Source: Bacteroidales bacterium
GTDB lineage: Bacteria > Bacteroidota > Bacteroidia > Bacteroidales > UBA4181
Length of the DNA: 23,199 nucleotides
Direction: 5' to 3'
Assembly: GCA_028700615.1 (NCBI GenBank)
Contig: JAQVSH010000006.1
Coordinates: 1 to 23,199 of the forward strand
The notes beneath the pieces are model-generated. The model was not told the origin of the DNA. It did no database searches and saw only the letters and a list, made by a program, of their open reading frames with translations. The position numbers and the translations under genes were made by a program. This document shows, in pieces, positions 15,535-23,042 of this stretch (its first letter is position 1; each line of letters begins with the position of its first letter).

Positions 15535-16815
15535 ATGGATAAACCGGAAAAAATAGCGCTGGATGCTCAGGGGAAACTAAAGGTTCCTCTTGTTCCCATC
15601 GTGCCTTTCATCGAAGGAGATGGTGTAGGCGCTGAAATCACCCCTGTAACCCTGGAAATAGTGGATCAGGCCGTCAGTAAGGCCTATGGAAACAGCCGTC
15701 ATATAGCATGGACAGAGGTACTGGCAGGAGAAAAAGCATACCGATTCACCGGAAGCCCACTTCCCGATGAAACCCTGGACAGCCTGAGAGACCACCTTGT
15801 AGGCATGAAAGGGCCGTTAAACACCCCTGTAGGAGGGGGTTTCCGTTCTTTAAATGTAACGCTGAGGCAAACTCTTGATCTTTACGTATGTCTCAGACCG
15901 GTCCGTTGGTTTAAAGGGGTGGTGTCTCCTGTAAAAGAACCGCAAAAGGTGAACATGACCATTTTCCGGGAAAACACAGAGGATATTTATGCAGGCATTG
16001 AATGGAAGCAAGGGACTCCTGAAGCGGAAAAATTTCTTCATTTTCTTACGGAAGAGATGGGGGTCAATAAAATACGTTTTCCGGAGACTTCATCTTTTGG
16101 GGTTAAGCCGGTATCCGAAGAAGGAAGCCGGAGACTCATCCGGGCTGCCATCCGCTATGCAATTGAAAGAAATCTTCCTTCTGTGACGATCGTTCACAAA
16201 GGAAATATTATGAAGTATACGGAGGGTATGTTCAGGCAGTGGGGATATGAGCTCGCCCGGGAAGAGTTTTCAGACCGGACTTTTTTGATGACAGAGTACG
16301 ATCAGATTAAAAAAAGCGAAGGTCCGGAAAAAGCGCAGGAAGCGTTGAAAAAGGCTATACAGGAGAGAAAGGTTGTGATTAAAGATGTCATTGCTGATGC
16401 CTTTCTGCAAAACACCCTGCTTAAACCTGAAGAATATTCTGTCATTGCCACCCTCAACCTGAACGGGGATTATATTTCCGATCAGCTGGCTGCCATGGTA
16501 GGCGGGATCGGCATAGCCCCGGGTGCCAACATCAACAGTCAGACCGGACATGCCATTTTTGAAGCCACCCACGGAACCGCACCGGATATTGCGGGGAAGA
16601 ATCAGGTGAATCCGTCTTCCATGATTCTTTCAGCCGTTATGATGCTGGAATATCTGGGATGGGATCAGGCGGCGGCTCTTATTACCACAGCCATGGAAGA
16701 CTGTTTCCTGAGCGGAAATGCCACACAGGATCTGGCCCGTTTTATGCCAAACGGAAAAAGTTTATCCACCCTGGCTTTTAAAGATGAAATGTTGAAAAGA
16801 ATAGAAACCATTTAA
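15535..16815 (+). CDS. icd: Isocitrate dehydrogenase, E. coli-type fold with NAD-type coenzyme residues
   Basis: Oxidative decarboxylation of isocitrate to 2-oxoglutarate. The 426-residue protein is colinear with E. coli Icd: FIEGDGVGAEITP, GPLNTPVGGGFRSLNVTLRQ (substrate loop; Ser105 equals the E. coli Ser113 phospho-site), FRENTEDIYAGIEW, VHKGNIMKYTEG, IKDVIADAFLQ and NLNGDYISDQLAAMVGG are all present. The coenzyme determinants are unusual. Where E. coli has Lys344-Tyr345 (NADP), this protein has Asp351-Ile352 (HGTAPDIAG). The E. coli Tyr391 position is Gln398, while Arg402 matches Arg395. Asp-Ile is the pattern of NAD-dependent enzymes, so NAD preference is predicted. The ATG at 15535 was preferred over an in-frame TTG at 15496, which lies inside the aconitase gene and would add a non-homologous extension. 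Confidence 0.93.
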   Translation: MDKPEKIALDAQGKLKVPLVPIVPFIEGDGVGAEITPVTLEIVDQAVSKAYGNSRHIAWTEVLAGEKAYRFTGSPLPDETLDSLRDHLVGMKGPLNTPVGGGFRSLNVTLRQTLDLYVCLRPVRWFKGVVSPVKEPQKVNMTIFRENTEDIYAGIEWKQGTPEAEKFLHFLTEEMGVNKIRFPETSSFGVKPVSEEGSRRLIRAAIRYAIERNLPSVTIVHKGNIMKYTEGMFRQWGYELAREEFSDRTFLMTEYDQIKKSEGPEKAQEALKKAIQERKVVIKDVIADAFLQNTLLKPEEYSVIATLNLNGDYISDQLAAMVGGIGIAPGANINSQTGHAIFEATHGTAPDIAGKNQVNPSSMILSAVMMLEYLGWDQAAALITTAMEDCFLSGNATQDLARFMPNGKSLSTLAFKDEMLKRIETI

Positions 16816-16847
16816 TCCGGGCAGTCCGGAAACCAGAAAAGAGTAAA

Positions 16848-18221
16848 ATGAATTCAGAAAACAGAAATACCATGAAGAAAGAATACATGATATACAAACT
16901 GTCAGAGTCGGTAAAAACCACCAGTGACATTACTCCCGATCTTTTTGAAAAATACAATGTGAAGAGAGGCTTACGCAATGAGGATCATTCGGGAGTACTG
17001 GTCGGTTTAACCAAAATAGGAGATGTCATTGGTTATCAAAGGCTTCCTGACGGACAGGTAGAAGCCGTTCCCGGCAAATTGTACTACCGGGGAATTGATG
17101 TAGAGGAATTGGTGAAAGGAATTCATTCGGAAAAACGTTATGGATTTGAAGAAACGGCTTATCTCCTGCTTTCAGGGAATCTGCCCGATCGGGAAACCCT
17201 TGCTTTATTTGAAGAACTGATCTATGACCGCATGCCCCTGAGTCAAAAAACAAAGATGAACATTATTGACCTGGAGGGCCAAAATATTATGAATATTCTG
17301 GCCCGGTCAGTGCTTGAAATGTACACCTTCGATGAAAATCCCGATGATACGTCCGCAGAAAACCTGATGCGTCAATCCATCGATCTGATCGCCAAGTTCC
17401 CGACCATTATTGCCTATGCATACAATATTGTGCGCCACAGTAATATGGGAAGGTCTCTGCACATCAGGCATCCCAAAGAGAACCTGTCCATGTCGGAAAA
17501 CTTTCTCTTCATGCTGAAAGGAGAATATACGGAACTGGAAGCTAAAATTTTGGATCGTTCCATGATATTGCATGCCGAACACGGAGGAGGAAACAACTCC
17601 ACTTTTACCGTACGGGTAACCAGTTCTACGGGAACCGATACCTATTCTTCCATCGCGGCAGCCATCGGATCCCTGAAAGGGCCTCTTCATGGTGGAGCCA
17701 ACCTTGCGGTGATGAAAATGTTTGATCATCTCAAGGAAAATATTCATCACTGGACGAATGTCACAGAGATTGACGAATATCTGAACAAGATGCTGCGTAA
17801 AGAAGTGTACAACCGAACCGGCCTGATTTATGGAATCGGCCATGCCATTTATACGATTTCCGATCCAAGAGCCCTTCTGTTAAAAGAAATGGCCAGAGAT
17901 CTGGCAAAAGAAAAGCAACGGGAGGAAGAATATAATTTTCTGGAATTGCTGGAAGAAAGGAGCATCGAAAATTTTATGAACTTCAAAGGAAATAAGGTAA
18001 ACAAAAGGGTTTGTGCCAATGTGGATTTTTATTCGGGCTTTGTTTATGATATGATCGGCCTTCCACAGGAAGTATACACTCCATTGTTTGCCATGAGCCG
18101 CATTACCGGATGGACGGCGCACCGGATTGAAGAACTCAATTTCAGCGGCAGGAGGATTATCAGGCCCGCCTATAAAAATGTCTATGAGACCCAGCCATTT
18201 GTTCCCCTGAAAAAGAGATAA
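16848..18221 (+). CDS. gltA: Citrate synthase (Si-type, long anaerobe-like subgroup)
   Basis: Condenses oxaloacetate and acetyl-CoA to citrate, feeding the two enzymes encoded just upstream. Catalytic residues of the citrate synthase family are visible: the histidine of GPLHGGAN, the histidine of GIGHAIYTISDPRA, and the aspartate of CANVDFYSG. MILHAEHGGGNNSTF lies upstream of them, and YYRGIDVEELV is an N-terminal landmark. At 457 residues it resembles the longer form found in clostridia and Bacteroides rather than the roughly 430-residue E. coli GltA; it lacks the N-terminal beta-domain of that allosteric form. The start could instead be the ATG at 16872, which begins MKKEYMIYKLSES and is the more family-like N-terminus. 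The gene follows icd by 32 bp, giving an acn-icd-gltA operon for 2-oxoglutarate and glutamate supply. 2-methylcitrate synthase activity cannot be excluded. Confidence 0.93.
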   Translation: MNSENRNTMKKEYMIYKLSESVKTTSDITPDLFEKYNVKRGLRNEDHSGVLVGLTKIGDVIGYQRLPDGQVEAVPGKLYYRGIDVEELVKGIHSEKRYGFEETAYLLLSGNLPDRETLALFEELIYDRMPLSQKTKMNIIDLEGQNIMNILARSVLEMYTFDENPDDTSAENLMRQSIDLIAKFPTIIAYAYNIVRHSNMGRSLHIRHPKENLSMSENFLFMLKGEYTELEAKILDRSMILHAEHGGGNNSTFTVRVTSSTGTDTYSSIAAAIGSLKGPLHGGANLAVMKMFDHLKENIHHWTNVTEIDEYLNKMLRKEVYNRTGLIYGIGHAIYTISDPRALLLKEMARDLAKEKQREEEYNFLELLEERSIENFMNFKGNKVNKRVCANVDFYSGFVYDMIGLPQEVYTPLFAMSRITGWTAHRIEELNFSGRRIIRPAYKNVYETQPFVPLKKR

Positions 18222-18346
18222 AAGGCTAAAGTATAGAAATTTTTATAAAATACCTATTATCAATTTTTTACATGATTGAAAGAGAAAAAATTCAGGGCAA
18301 TAAATAAAAAAACCTATAAAAAAGAGGCGGATTAAGAAAATTCTTT
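18222..18346. other. AT-rich gap between gltA and the trp leader
   Basis: No gene is visible. It contains an 8-bp AT-only inverted repeat (18262-18269 with 18285-18292) and several A-runs. No convincing intrinsic terminator for the TCA operon is seen, so some read-through toward the trp attenuator is possible. Confidence 0.5.
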
Positions 18347-18355
18347 CATCTTTGC
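18347..18355 (+). promoter_or_regulatory. -7-like element of the trp operon promoter
   Basis: CATCTTTGC matches TAnnTTTG(C) at all fixed positions but one. It lies 17 bp before the leader-peptide ATG, giving a very short 5' UTR of about a dozen nucleotides. No TTG is present at the expected -33 spacing, so the assignment rests on position and the -7 match. Confidence 0.4.
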
Positions 18356-18372
18356 AGCAAATACAACAGATC

Positions 18373-18429
18373 ATGAACAAAGTGATGGCAACAAACTGGT
18401 GGTGGCGTTCCCTTATTCTTACTACGTGA
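18373..18429 (+). CDS. trpL: Trp operon leader peptide (MNKVMATNWWWRSLILTT)
   Basis: An 18-codon open frame with three consecutive Trp codons (TGG TGG TGG, 18397-18405), ended by TGA. It is followed 42 bp later by an intrinsic terminator, and then by trpB. Trp is rare, and three in a row in a tiny peptide directly upstream of a tryptophan operon is the classical attenuator layout. The second ATG (18385) would give a 14-residue version, MATNWWWRSLILTT. The stop codon lies within a segment that can pair with the terminator, so ribosome position would decide the RNA fold. There is no Shine-Dalgarno sequence, as usual in this phylum. The peptide itself probably has no function beyond sensing charged tRNA-Trp. 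Confidence 0.88.
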   Translation: MNKVMATNWWWRSLILTT

Positions 18430-18506
18430 GAGAAGCCTCCTGTTTGTATACCTGATCCAGATAAAAAGCATAAAAAGGCCCGTCGAACTCACGACGGGCC
18501 TTTTTT
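18401..18506 (+). promoter_or_regulatory. Trp attenuator: alternative antiterminator and protector helices
   Basis: Three mutually exclusive structures can be drawn. Protector: GGTGGC (18401-18406, overlapping the Trp codons) with GCCTCC (18435-18440), one mismatch. Antiterminator: CGTGAG (18425-18430) with CTCACG (18488-18493), GA (18432-18433) with TC (18483-18484), and GCCT (18435-18438) with AGGC (18476-18479). Terminator: 18477-18485 with 18492-18500. A ribosome stalled on the Trp codons would mask the protector arm and leave 18425-18438 free, favouring antitermination. A ribosome reaching the TGA at 18427 would cover that arm and allow termination. The helices were found by eye and no energies were computed. 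Confidence 0.65.
18472..18506 (+). terminator. Intrinsic terminator of the trp attenuator
   Basis: GGCCCGTCG (18477-18485) pairs perfectly with CGACGGGCC (18492-18500) around the loop AACTCA. Five flanking A:T pairs and a run of six T follow. It lies 27 bp before trpB and after the leader peptide, so it acts inside the operon rather than at its end. Confidence 0.93.
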
Positions 18507-18532
18507 ATTTCTAACCTTCACAAACATAAATT

Positions 18533-19732
18533 ATGCACACAACCTTTCATGTCGATTCTGACGGATATTACGGGCCCTACGGAGGAGCCTTCATTCCGGA
18601 AATTCTCCATAAAAACGTAGAAGAACTGGGCGCCTGTTACCTGAACATTATGAATAGCCCTGATTTTCAAGACGAATACCAGGAATTATTACGGGATTAC
18701 GTAGGACGTCCCTCCCCTCTGTATTATGCCCGGAGGCTTTCTGAACGGGTTGGGGCAAAGGTGTACCTTAAACGTGAAGATCTGAACCACACCGGAGCCC
18801 ACAAAATAAACAACAGTATCGGGCAGGTTTTATTAGCCAGAAGAATGGGCAAAACCCGCATTATTGCTGAAACCGGAGCCGGACAACACGGGGTAGCCAC
18901 CGCGACCGTCTGCGCCTTATTGGATATGCCATGTTTTGTCTTTATGGGAGAAACGGATATCGCACGCCAATATCTCAATGTCCAGAAAATGGAAATGCTG
19001 GGAGCCACAGTGGTCCCGGTAACCTGCGGCAATAAGACTCTGAAAGACGCCACCAATGAAGCCATCCGTGATTGGTGTTGTAATCCCTCCGACACCTTTT
19101 ATGTCATTGGTTCCACCATCGGGCCTCACCCATACCCGGATATGGTGGCACGGCTTCAATCTGTCATCAGTGAGGAAATAAAAAAGCAGCTGCTTTCAAA
19201 AGAGGGCCGTGACTATCCGGACTATTTGTTCGCCTGTGTCGGAGGGGGAAGCAATGCTGCCGGAACCTATTATCATTATCTGGAAAATGACAAAGTAAAA
19301 TTTGTATCGGCCGAAGCCGCAGGTTTGGGATTAGAGAGCGGACAATCGGCAGCAACTATTCATCTCGGACGAGAAGGCGTCATTCATGGTTGCCGCACCC
19401 TGATTATACAAACTCCTGATGGACAAATAGAGGAGCCATATTCTATTTCAGCCGGACTGGATTACCCGGGGATCGGCCCGCTTCACGCCTATTTGGCTAA
19501 AACCGGAAGGGCGCGGGTCGAGGCCATTACAGATCAGGAAGCGGTAGAAGCCGCTTTTGCCCTTACCCGGCTGGAAGGCATCGTACCGGCGCTGGAATCA
19601 TCTCATGCCCTGGGAGCCCTGATGAAATTCCGATTTAATCCTGAAGATATTGTCGTCGTTACCGTTTCGGGCCGGGGCGACAAAGACATGCCCGCATACA
19701 TTGAACAATTTCCAACCTTCTTAAAAAGATAA
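18533..19732 (+). CDS. trpB: Tryptophan synthase beta chain
   Basis: PLP enzyme joining indole and serine to give tryptophan, normally in an alpha2-beta2 complex with TrpA. The 399-residue protein is a standard TrpB1. YYGPYGGAFIPEIL opens it, and GRPSPLYYARRLSE follows. The PLP Lys91 lies in HTGAHKINN. ETGAGQHGVATAT is the catalytic-Glu loop, CVGGGSNAAG the phosphate-binding loop, and GLDYPGIGPLHA and SGRGDKDMP lie near the end. It is the first structural gene after the attenuator. TrpE begins only 3 bp after its stop, so the two are coupled. Placing trpB ahead of trpE is the order known from Bacteroides trp operons, where trpA comes last; trpA is not in this window. Confidence 0.97.
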   Translation: MHTTFHVDSDGYYGPYGGAFIPEILHKNVEELGACYLNIMNSPDFQDEYQELLRDYVGRPSPLYYARRLSERVGAKVYLKREDLNHTGAHKINNSIGQVLLARRMGKTRIIAETGAGQHGVATATVCALLDMPCFVFMGETDIARQYLNVQKMEMLGATVVPVTCGNKTLKDATNEAIRDWCCNPSDTFYVIGSTIGPHPYPDMVARLQSVISEEIKKQLLSKEGRDYPDYLFACVGGGSNAAGTYYHYLENDKVKFVSAEAAGLGLESGQSAATIHLGREGVIHGCRTLIIQTPDGQIEEPYSISAGLDYPGIGPLHAYLAKTGRARVEAITDQEAVEAAFALTRLEGIVPALESSHALGALMKFRFNPEDIVVVTVSGRGDKDMPAYIEQFPTFLKR

Positions 19733-19735
19733 AGA

Positions 19736-21148
19736 ATGAAGACTTATTCCATTCAGGTTAATTCCAGACGTATGCTGGCCGATCTTCAGACCCCGATCGG
19801 TATCTATCTCAAAATCAGAGATCAATATCCCAATACCACCTTATTGGAAAGCTCTGATTATCACGGAGGAGAAAACAGTTTTTCATTTATTGCTTTTGAT
19901 CAGGCCGCCTCATTTTCAGTCCGGCAGGAAGAAATTACCATGAATTTCCCGGAAGGAATCCGGGAAATCCGTAAAATTTCTCCGGATTGCAGAGTATCCG
20001 GGTGTATGAGGGATTTTACAGCTTGTTTCCAAACCAATGAATCTAATAATCTTCTGGGGATCAACGGATTATTTGGTTATTGCAATTTTGAAGCAGTCAG
20101 GTATTTTGAGGACATTACCCTGAAAAATCAATCACCGGAAGATGCGGAAATCCCCGAAATACATTACACCTTTTACCGATACATTGTAGGGGTAAATCAT
20201 CACAAAAATGAGATGGTGCTTGTGGAAAATCTTTTCCCGGGAGAAGAGAGTAAAATGGATGAGATCATCACTCTGTTGGAAAACAAAAATTTTGCTTCCT
20301 ACAATTTCCATAGCTGCGGAGAGGAGTATTCTTCCATTAGTGATGAGCAATACAAAGCAATGGTTACAGAGGGGAAAAAACATTGTTTCCGGGGAGATGT
20401 TTTTCAGATTGTTTTATCCCGCCGTTTCGAACAATCCTTTCAGGGTGATGATTTCAAGGTTTACAGGGCGCTTCGTTCCATCAATCCTTCTCCTTACCTC
20501 TTCTATTTTGACTTCGGATCCTATCGTATCTTCGGATCATCTCCCGAAACCCATTTAATGATCCGGAAGGGTAAAGCCTATGTAGATCCCATTGCCGGCA
20601 CCTTCAAAAGAACCGGGGATGATGAAAAAGACAAACAGTTGGCGGAGGAATTACTACATGACCCTAAAGAAAATGCGGAACATGTCATGCTGGTTGATCT
20701 GGCAAGAAATGATCTGGCAAGAAATACCCAAAAGGTAAAACTGGAAATCTTCCGTGAAGTACAGTACTATTCGCATGTTCTCCATTTGGTGTCAAGGGTA
20801 AGCGGAGAAATCATACCAGGAACCAATCCTTTCAAATTGTTTGCCGATACTTTTCCGGCAGGAACGCTCTCCGGAGCGCCTAAAGTAAGAGCCATCCAGC
20901 TGATAGACGAAATAGAGAGCCACGGACGGGGATTCTACGGTGGTTGTATCGGATACATCGGGCTCAACGGAGATTTCACCCAGGCCATTACGATCCGGTC
21001 GTTCCTGAGTAAGAACAATCTTCTGATTTATCAGGCCGGAGCCGGAATTGTTTCCAAATCGGATGAAGAGACCGAACTCGAAGAAGTCAAAAACAAACTT
21101 GCAGCGCTCAAACGAGCCATTGATATTGCCAATCAACTGAAAAACTAA
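19736..21148 (+). CDS. trpE: Anthranilate synthase component I
   Basis: Converts chorismate to anthranilate using ammonia delivered by the TrpG subunit; first step of tryptophan synthesis. The 470-residue protein has the full set of family motifs. These are the feedback-inhibition segment LLESSD, and NPSPYLFYFDFG with GSSPETHL. PIAGTFKRTG carries the chorismate-binding Thr289, and DPKENAEHVMLVDLARNDL has Glu312 and Glu315. HVLHLVSRV carries the catalytic-type His, and FPAGTLSGAPK follows. The C-terminal AGAGIV and acidic SDEETELEEVKNK stretch supplies the Mg2+ ligands. All expected residues are intact, so this is the active copy. It starts 3 bp after trpB and is followed after 10 bp by trpG. 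Tryptophan feedback inhibition is expected from the LLES motif. Confidence 0.96.
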   Translation: MKTYSIQVNSRRMLADLQTPIGIYLKIRDQYPNTTLLESSDYHGGENSFSFIAFDQAASFSVRQEEITMNFPEGIREIRKISPDCRVSGCMRDFTACFQTNESNNLLGINGLFGYCNFEAVRYFEDITLKNQSPEDAEIPEIHYTFYRYIVGVNHHKNEMVLVENLFPGEESKMDEIITLLENKNFASYNFHSCGEEYSSISDEQYKAMVTEGKKHCFRGDVFQIVLSRRFEQSFQGDDFKVYRALRSINPSPYLFYFDFGSYRIFGSSPETHLMIRKGKAYVDPIAGTFKRTGDDEKDKQLAEELLHDPKENAEHVMLVDLARNDLARNTQKVKLEIFREVQYYSHVLHLVSRVSGEIIPGTNPFKLFADTFPAGTLSGAPKVRAIQLIDEIESHGRGFYGGCIGYIGLNGDFTQAITIRSFLSKNNLLIYQAGAGIVSKSDEETELEEVKNKLAALKRAIDIANQLKN

Positions 21149-21158
21149 TCTCAGCGCG

Positions 21159-21755
21159 ATGACACCTAAAATATTAATCTTTGACAATTACGATTCTTTC
21201 ACTTATAACCTGGTGCATGCTATTTATTCTCTGGGTTATCACGACCTTGAAGTGTACCGTAATGATAAAATCACCCTGGATGAGATCGAACGTTTTGACA
21301 AGATCGTACTTTCTCCCGGACCCGGGATTCCGGAAGAAGCCGGATTACTTCTTCCGGTAATCCGAAGATATGCTGCTTCAAAAAGTATTCTTGGCGTATG
21401 TCTGGGACAACAAGCCATTGCCCAGGCCTTCGGGGGAAGTCTTATCAATCTGAAATCTGTTCTCCACGGGATCAGTACGCCAATTCTTGTGAAGGATGAG
21501 ACTGAAATACTTTTTCAGGGACTCCCCTCTGTATTTGAAGGAGGCAGATATCATTCCTGGGTAGTAGATCCCGAAAATCTGCCTGCTTGTCTTCATGTCA
21601 CAGCCCTTGACAATGAAGGTCAAATCATGGCATTATCTCACAAACAATTTGATGTGAAAGGGGTTCAGTTTCATCCAGAATCGGTGCTTACCCCCATGGG
21701 CGAAAAGATTATCTCCAACTGGCTAACTAGCAACATTTTACAGAAAAGCATTTAA
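21159..21755 (+). CDS. trpG: Anthranilate synthase component II (glutamine amidotransferase)
   Basis: Class I glutamine amidotransferase subunit that releases ammonia from glutamine for TrpE. At 198 residues it is a stand-alone subunit, not fused to TrpD. The catalytic triad is visible: Cys81 in GVCLGQQAIAQAFGG, and His172 with Glu174 in VQFHPESVLTP. The oxyanion-strand SPGPGIPEEAG and the N-terminal ILIFDNYDSFTYNLVH are canonical. The same subunit could serve a PabB enzyme, as seen in some bacteria, but its place directly after trpE points to TrpG. A second, degenerate trpE-like gene begins 36 bp downstream, where trpD would be expected. Confidence 0.96.
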   Translation: MTPKILIFDNYDSFTYNLVHAIYSLGYHDLEVYRNDKITLDEIERFDKIVLSPGPGIPEEAGLLLPVIRRYAASKSILGVCLGQQAIAQAFGGSLINLKSVLHGISTPILVKDETEILFQGLPSVFEGGRYHSWVVDPENLPACLHVTALDNEGQIMALSHKQFDVKGVQFHPESVLTPMGEKIISNWLTSNILQKSI

Positions 21756-21791
21756 CATCAACCAGGAATCATCTATACAGATAAAAACACA

Positions 21792-23042
21792 ATGATGCAC
21801 ACTTCCTCCACAAAATACAATATCACCTGTCATTCGGTCAGTCTGCTGTCCGATCTGCAAACTCCGGTAGGCATCTATCTCAAGATCCGAAATCGTTTTC
21901 CTGAATCCGTTTTGCTGGAAAGTACTGATTTTGATCATCAAAAAGAAAATCATTCCTATATCGGATTCGATCCCCTGGCCCGTTTTTCCATTACGGATGA
22001 TCATATCAATATTACCCTTCCGGACGGAACAGTGAATGTTTCGGAAATCGGTCCTGAAGAAACCGCAGCAGAAAAATTGAAACAATTTATGAACCATCTG
22101 GTCATTACCGGAGATGACGAAACATCGGCGATGTCTGGAATTTTCGGATACTGCCAGTATGAATCAGCAAAATACTTTGACCCGGATCTTTCCGGCATCG
22201 GGTTTCCTCCCAAAACCGAAGAGCACCGTGATATTCCTGAGGTAGCATATGTTTTTTTTCACTTTGTCATTCAGATTAACCATAAAGAAAACACATTGAT
22301 TCTTTCGGAATATTTGACTCCGGGAGAAAAAAGCCGGATCGGAGAAATTCTGACCCTGATCGATGAAGGAAATCCCAAAGAAGAAGATTTCTTCCGCATC
22401 GGGAAAGAAACCCGGAGTTCCGCTACAGAAGATTTTTTACTAAAAATGAAAGATCTGGACCCAGAACTTCAGGAGATTCCGAGGCTGGTTTTATCCAGCC
22501 GGTATGAGCAGAAATATCACGGGGATGATTTTAAAGTATACCGTGCTCTGAGGTCGTTAGCCCCTTCTTCTTATCTTTTTTATTTTAGTTTCGGAGACTA
22601 CCATATCTTTGGTTCCTCTCCGGAGCCTCTGCTGGTAGTAAAAAAAGGAAAGGCCTATCTGTCTCTCCTGGCGGGGCAGGCTCAGCGAACCGGAAATGAA
22701 ACAAAGGACAAGGAATTGGCCCACTCCATGCAGTTCAATAACCCGGACGGCAGCAGAGAACATGAAATTATTGTAAATCAATCCATAGAACAATTAAGCC
22801 GACATACTCAGAAGGTCAGGATTGAATCTTACTGCGAACTTCAGGAGCAAGCGAAAATATTGCATCTGGTATCCCGGATCAGCGGTGAAATTTCTCAGGA
22901 GGAATCTTCAGAAAATCTTTTTGCCGAAGTATTCCCCTCTCCTGTTCTTACCGGCACTCCCAAGGTATCGGCCATGAAAGCTATAGCCTCCATTGAAACC
23001 CATGCCCGCGGGATTTTCGGCGGCTGTATCGGATATGTTTGA
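21792..23042 (+). CDS. TrpE-like paralogue with eroded active site, cut short by an in-frame TGA
   Basis: Colinear with the intact TrpE (19736-21148) over its whole 416 codons. Shared blocks include SDLQTPVGIYLKIRNRFPES, LLESTD, GIFGYCQYESAKYF, YHGDDFKVYRALRS, FGSSPE, LHLVSRISGEI and GGCIGYV. Catalytic motifs are altered. PIAGT becomes LLAGQ (Gln296). The KENAEH motif becomes DGSREH, losing the first Glu (Gly320) but keeping Glu323-His324. MLVDLARND becomes IIVNQSIEQ, and SPETH becomes SPEPL. TrpE's next residue after GYI is glycine; here GGA has become TGA. The reading frame is otherwise clean, so the protein was long maintained under selection and may be a non-catalytic partner or regulator. 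Alternatively it is a duplicate in early decay. The Trp-site motif LLES is retained. PabB is less likely because of the overall similarity to the neighbouring TrpE. Confidence 0.85.
   Translation: MMHTSSTKYNITCHSVSLLSDLQTPVGIYLKIRNRFPESVLLESTDFDHQKENHSYIGFDPLARFSITDDHINITLPDGTVNVSEIGPEETAAEKLKQFMNHLVITGDDETSAMSGIFGYCQYESAKYFDPDLSGIGFPPKTEEHRDIPEVAYVFFHFVIQINHKENTLILSEYLTPGEKSRIGEILTLIDEGNPKEEDFFRIGKETRSSATEDFLLKMKDLDPELQEIPRLVLSSRYEQKYHGDDFKVYRALRSLAPSSYLFYFSFGDYHIFGSSPEPLLVVKKGKAYLSLLAGQAQRTGNETKDKELAHSMQFNNPDGSREHEIIVNQSIEQLSRHTQKVRIESYCELQEQAKILHLVSRISGEISQEESSENLFAEVFPSPVLTGTPKVSAMKAIASIETHARGIFGGCIGYV

Noticed and set aside
18262..18292. AT-only inverted repeat as terminator of the TCA operon
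   Set aside because: It has no GC pairs in the stem, no T-run after it, and a 15-nt loop; in such AT-rich sequence it is likely chance.
23040..23042. TGA read as glycine (alternative genetic code 25), because it replaces a TrpE glycine
   Set aside because: Other genes here, such as copA (TGA at 13164-13166) and the trp leader peptide, end properly at TGA, and no other gene needs TGA read as sense.
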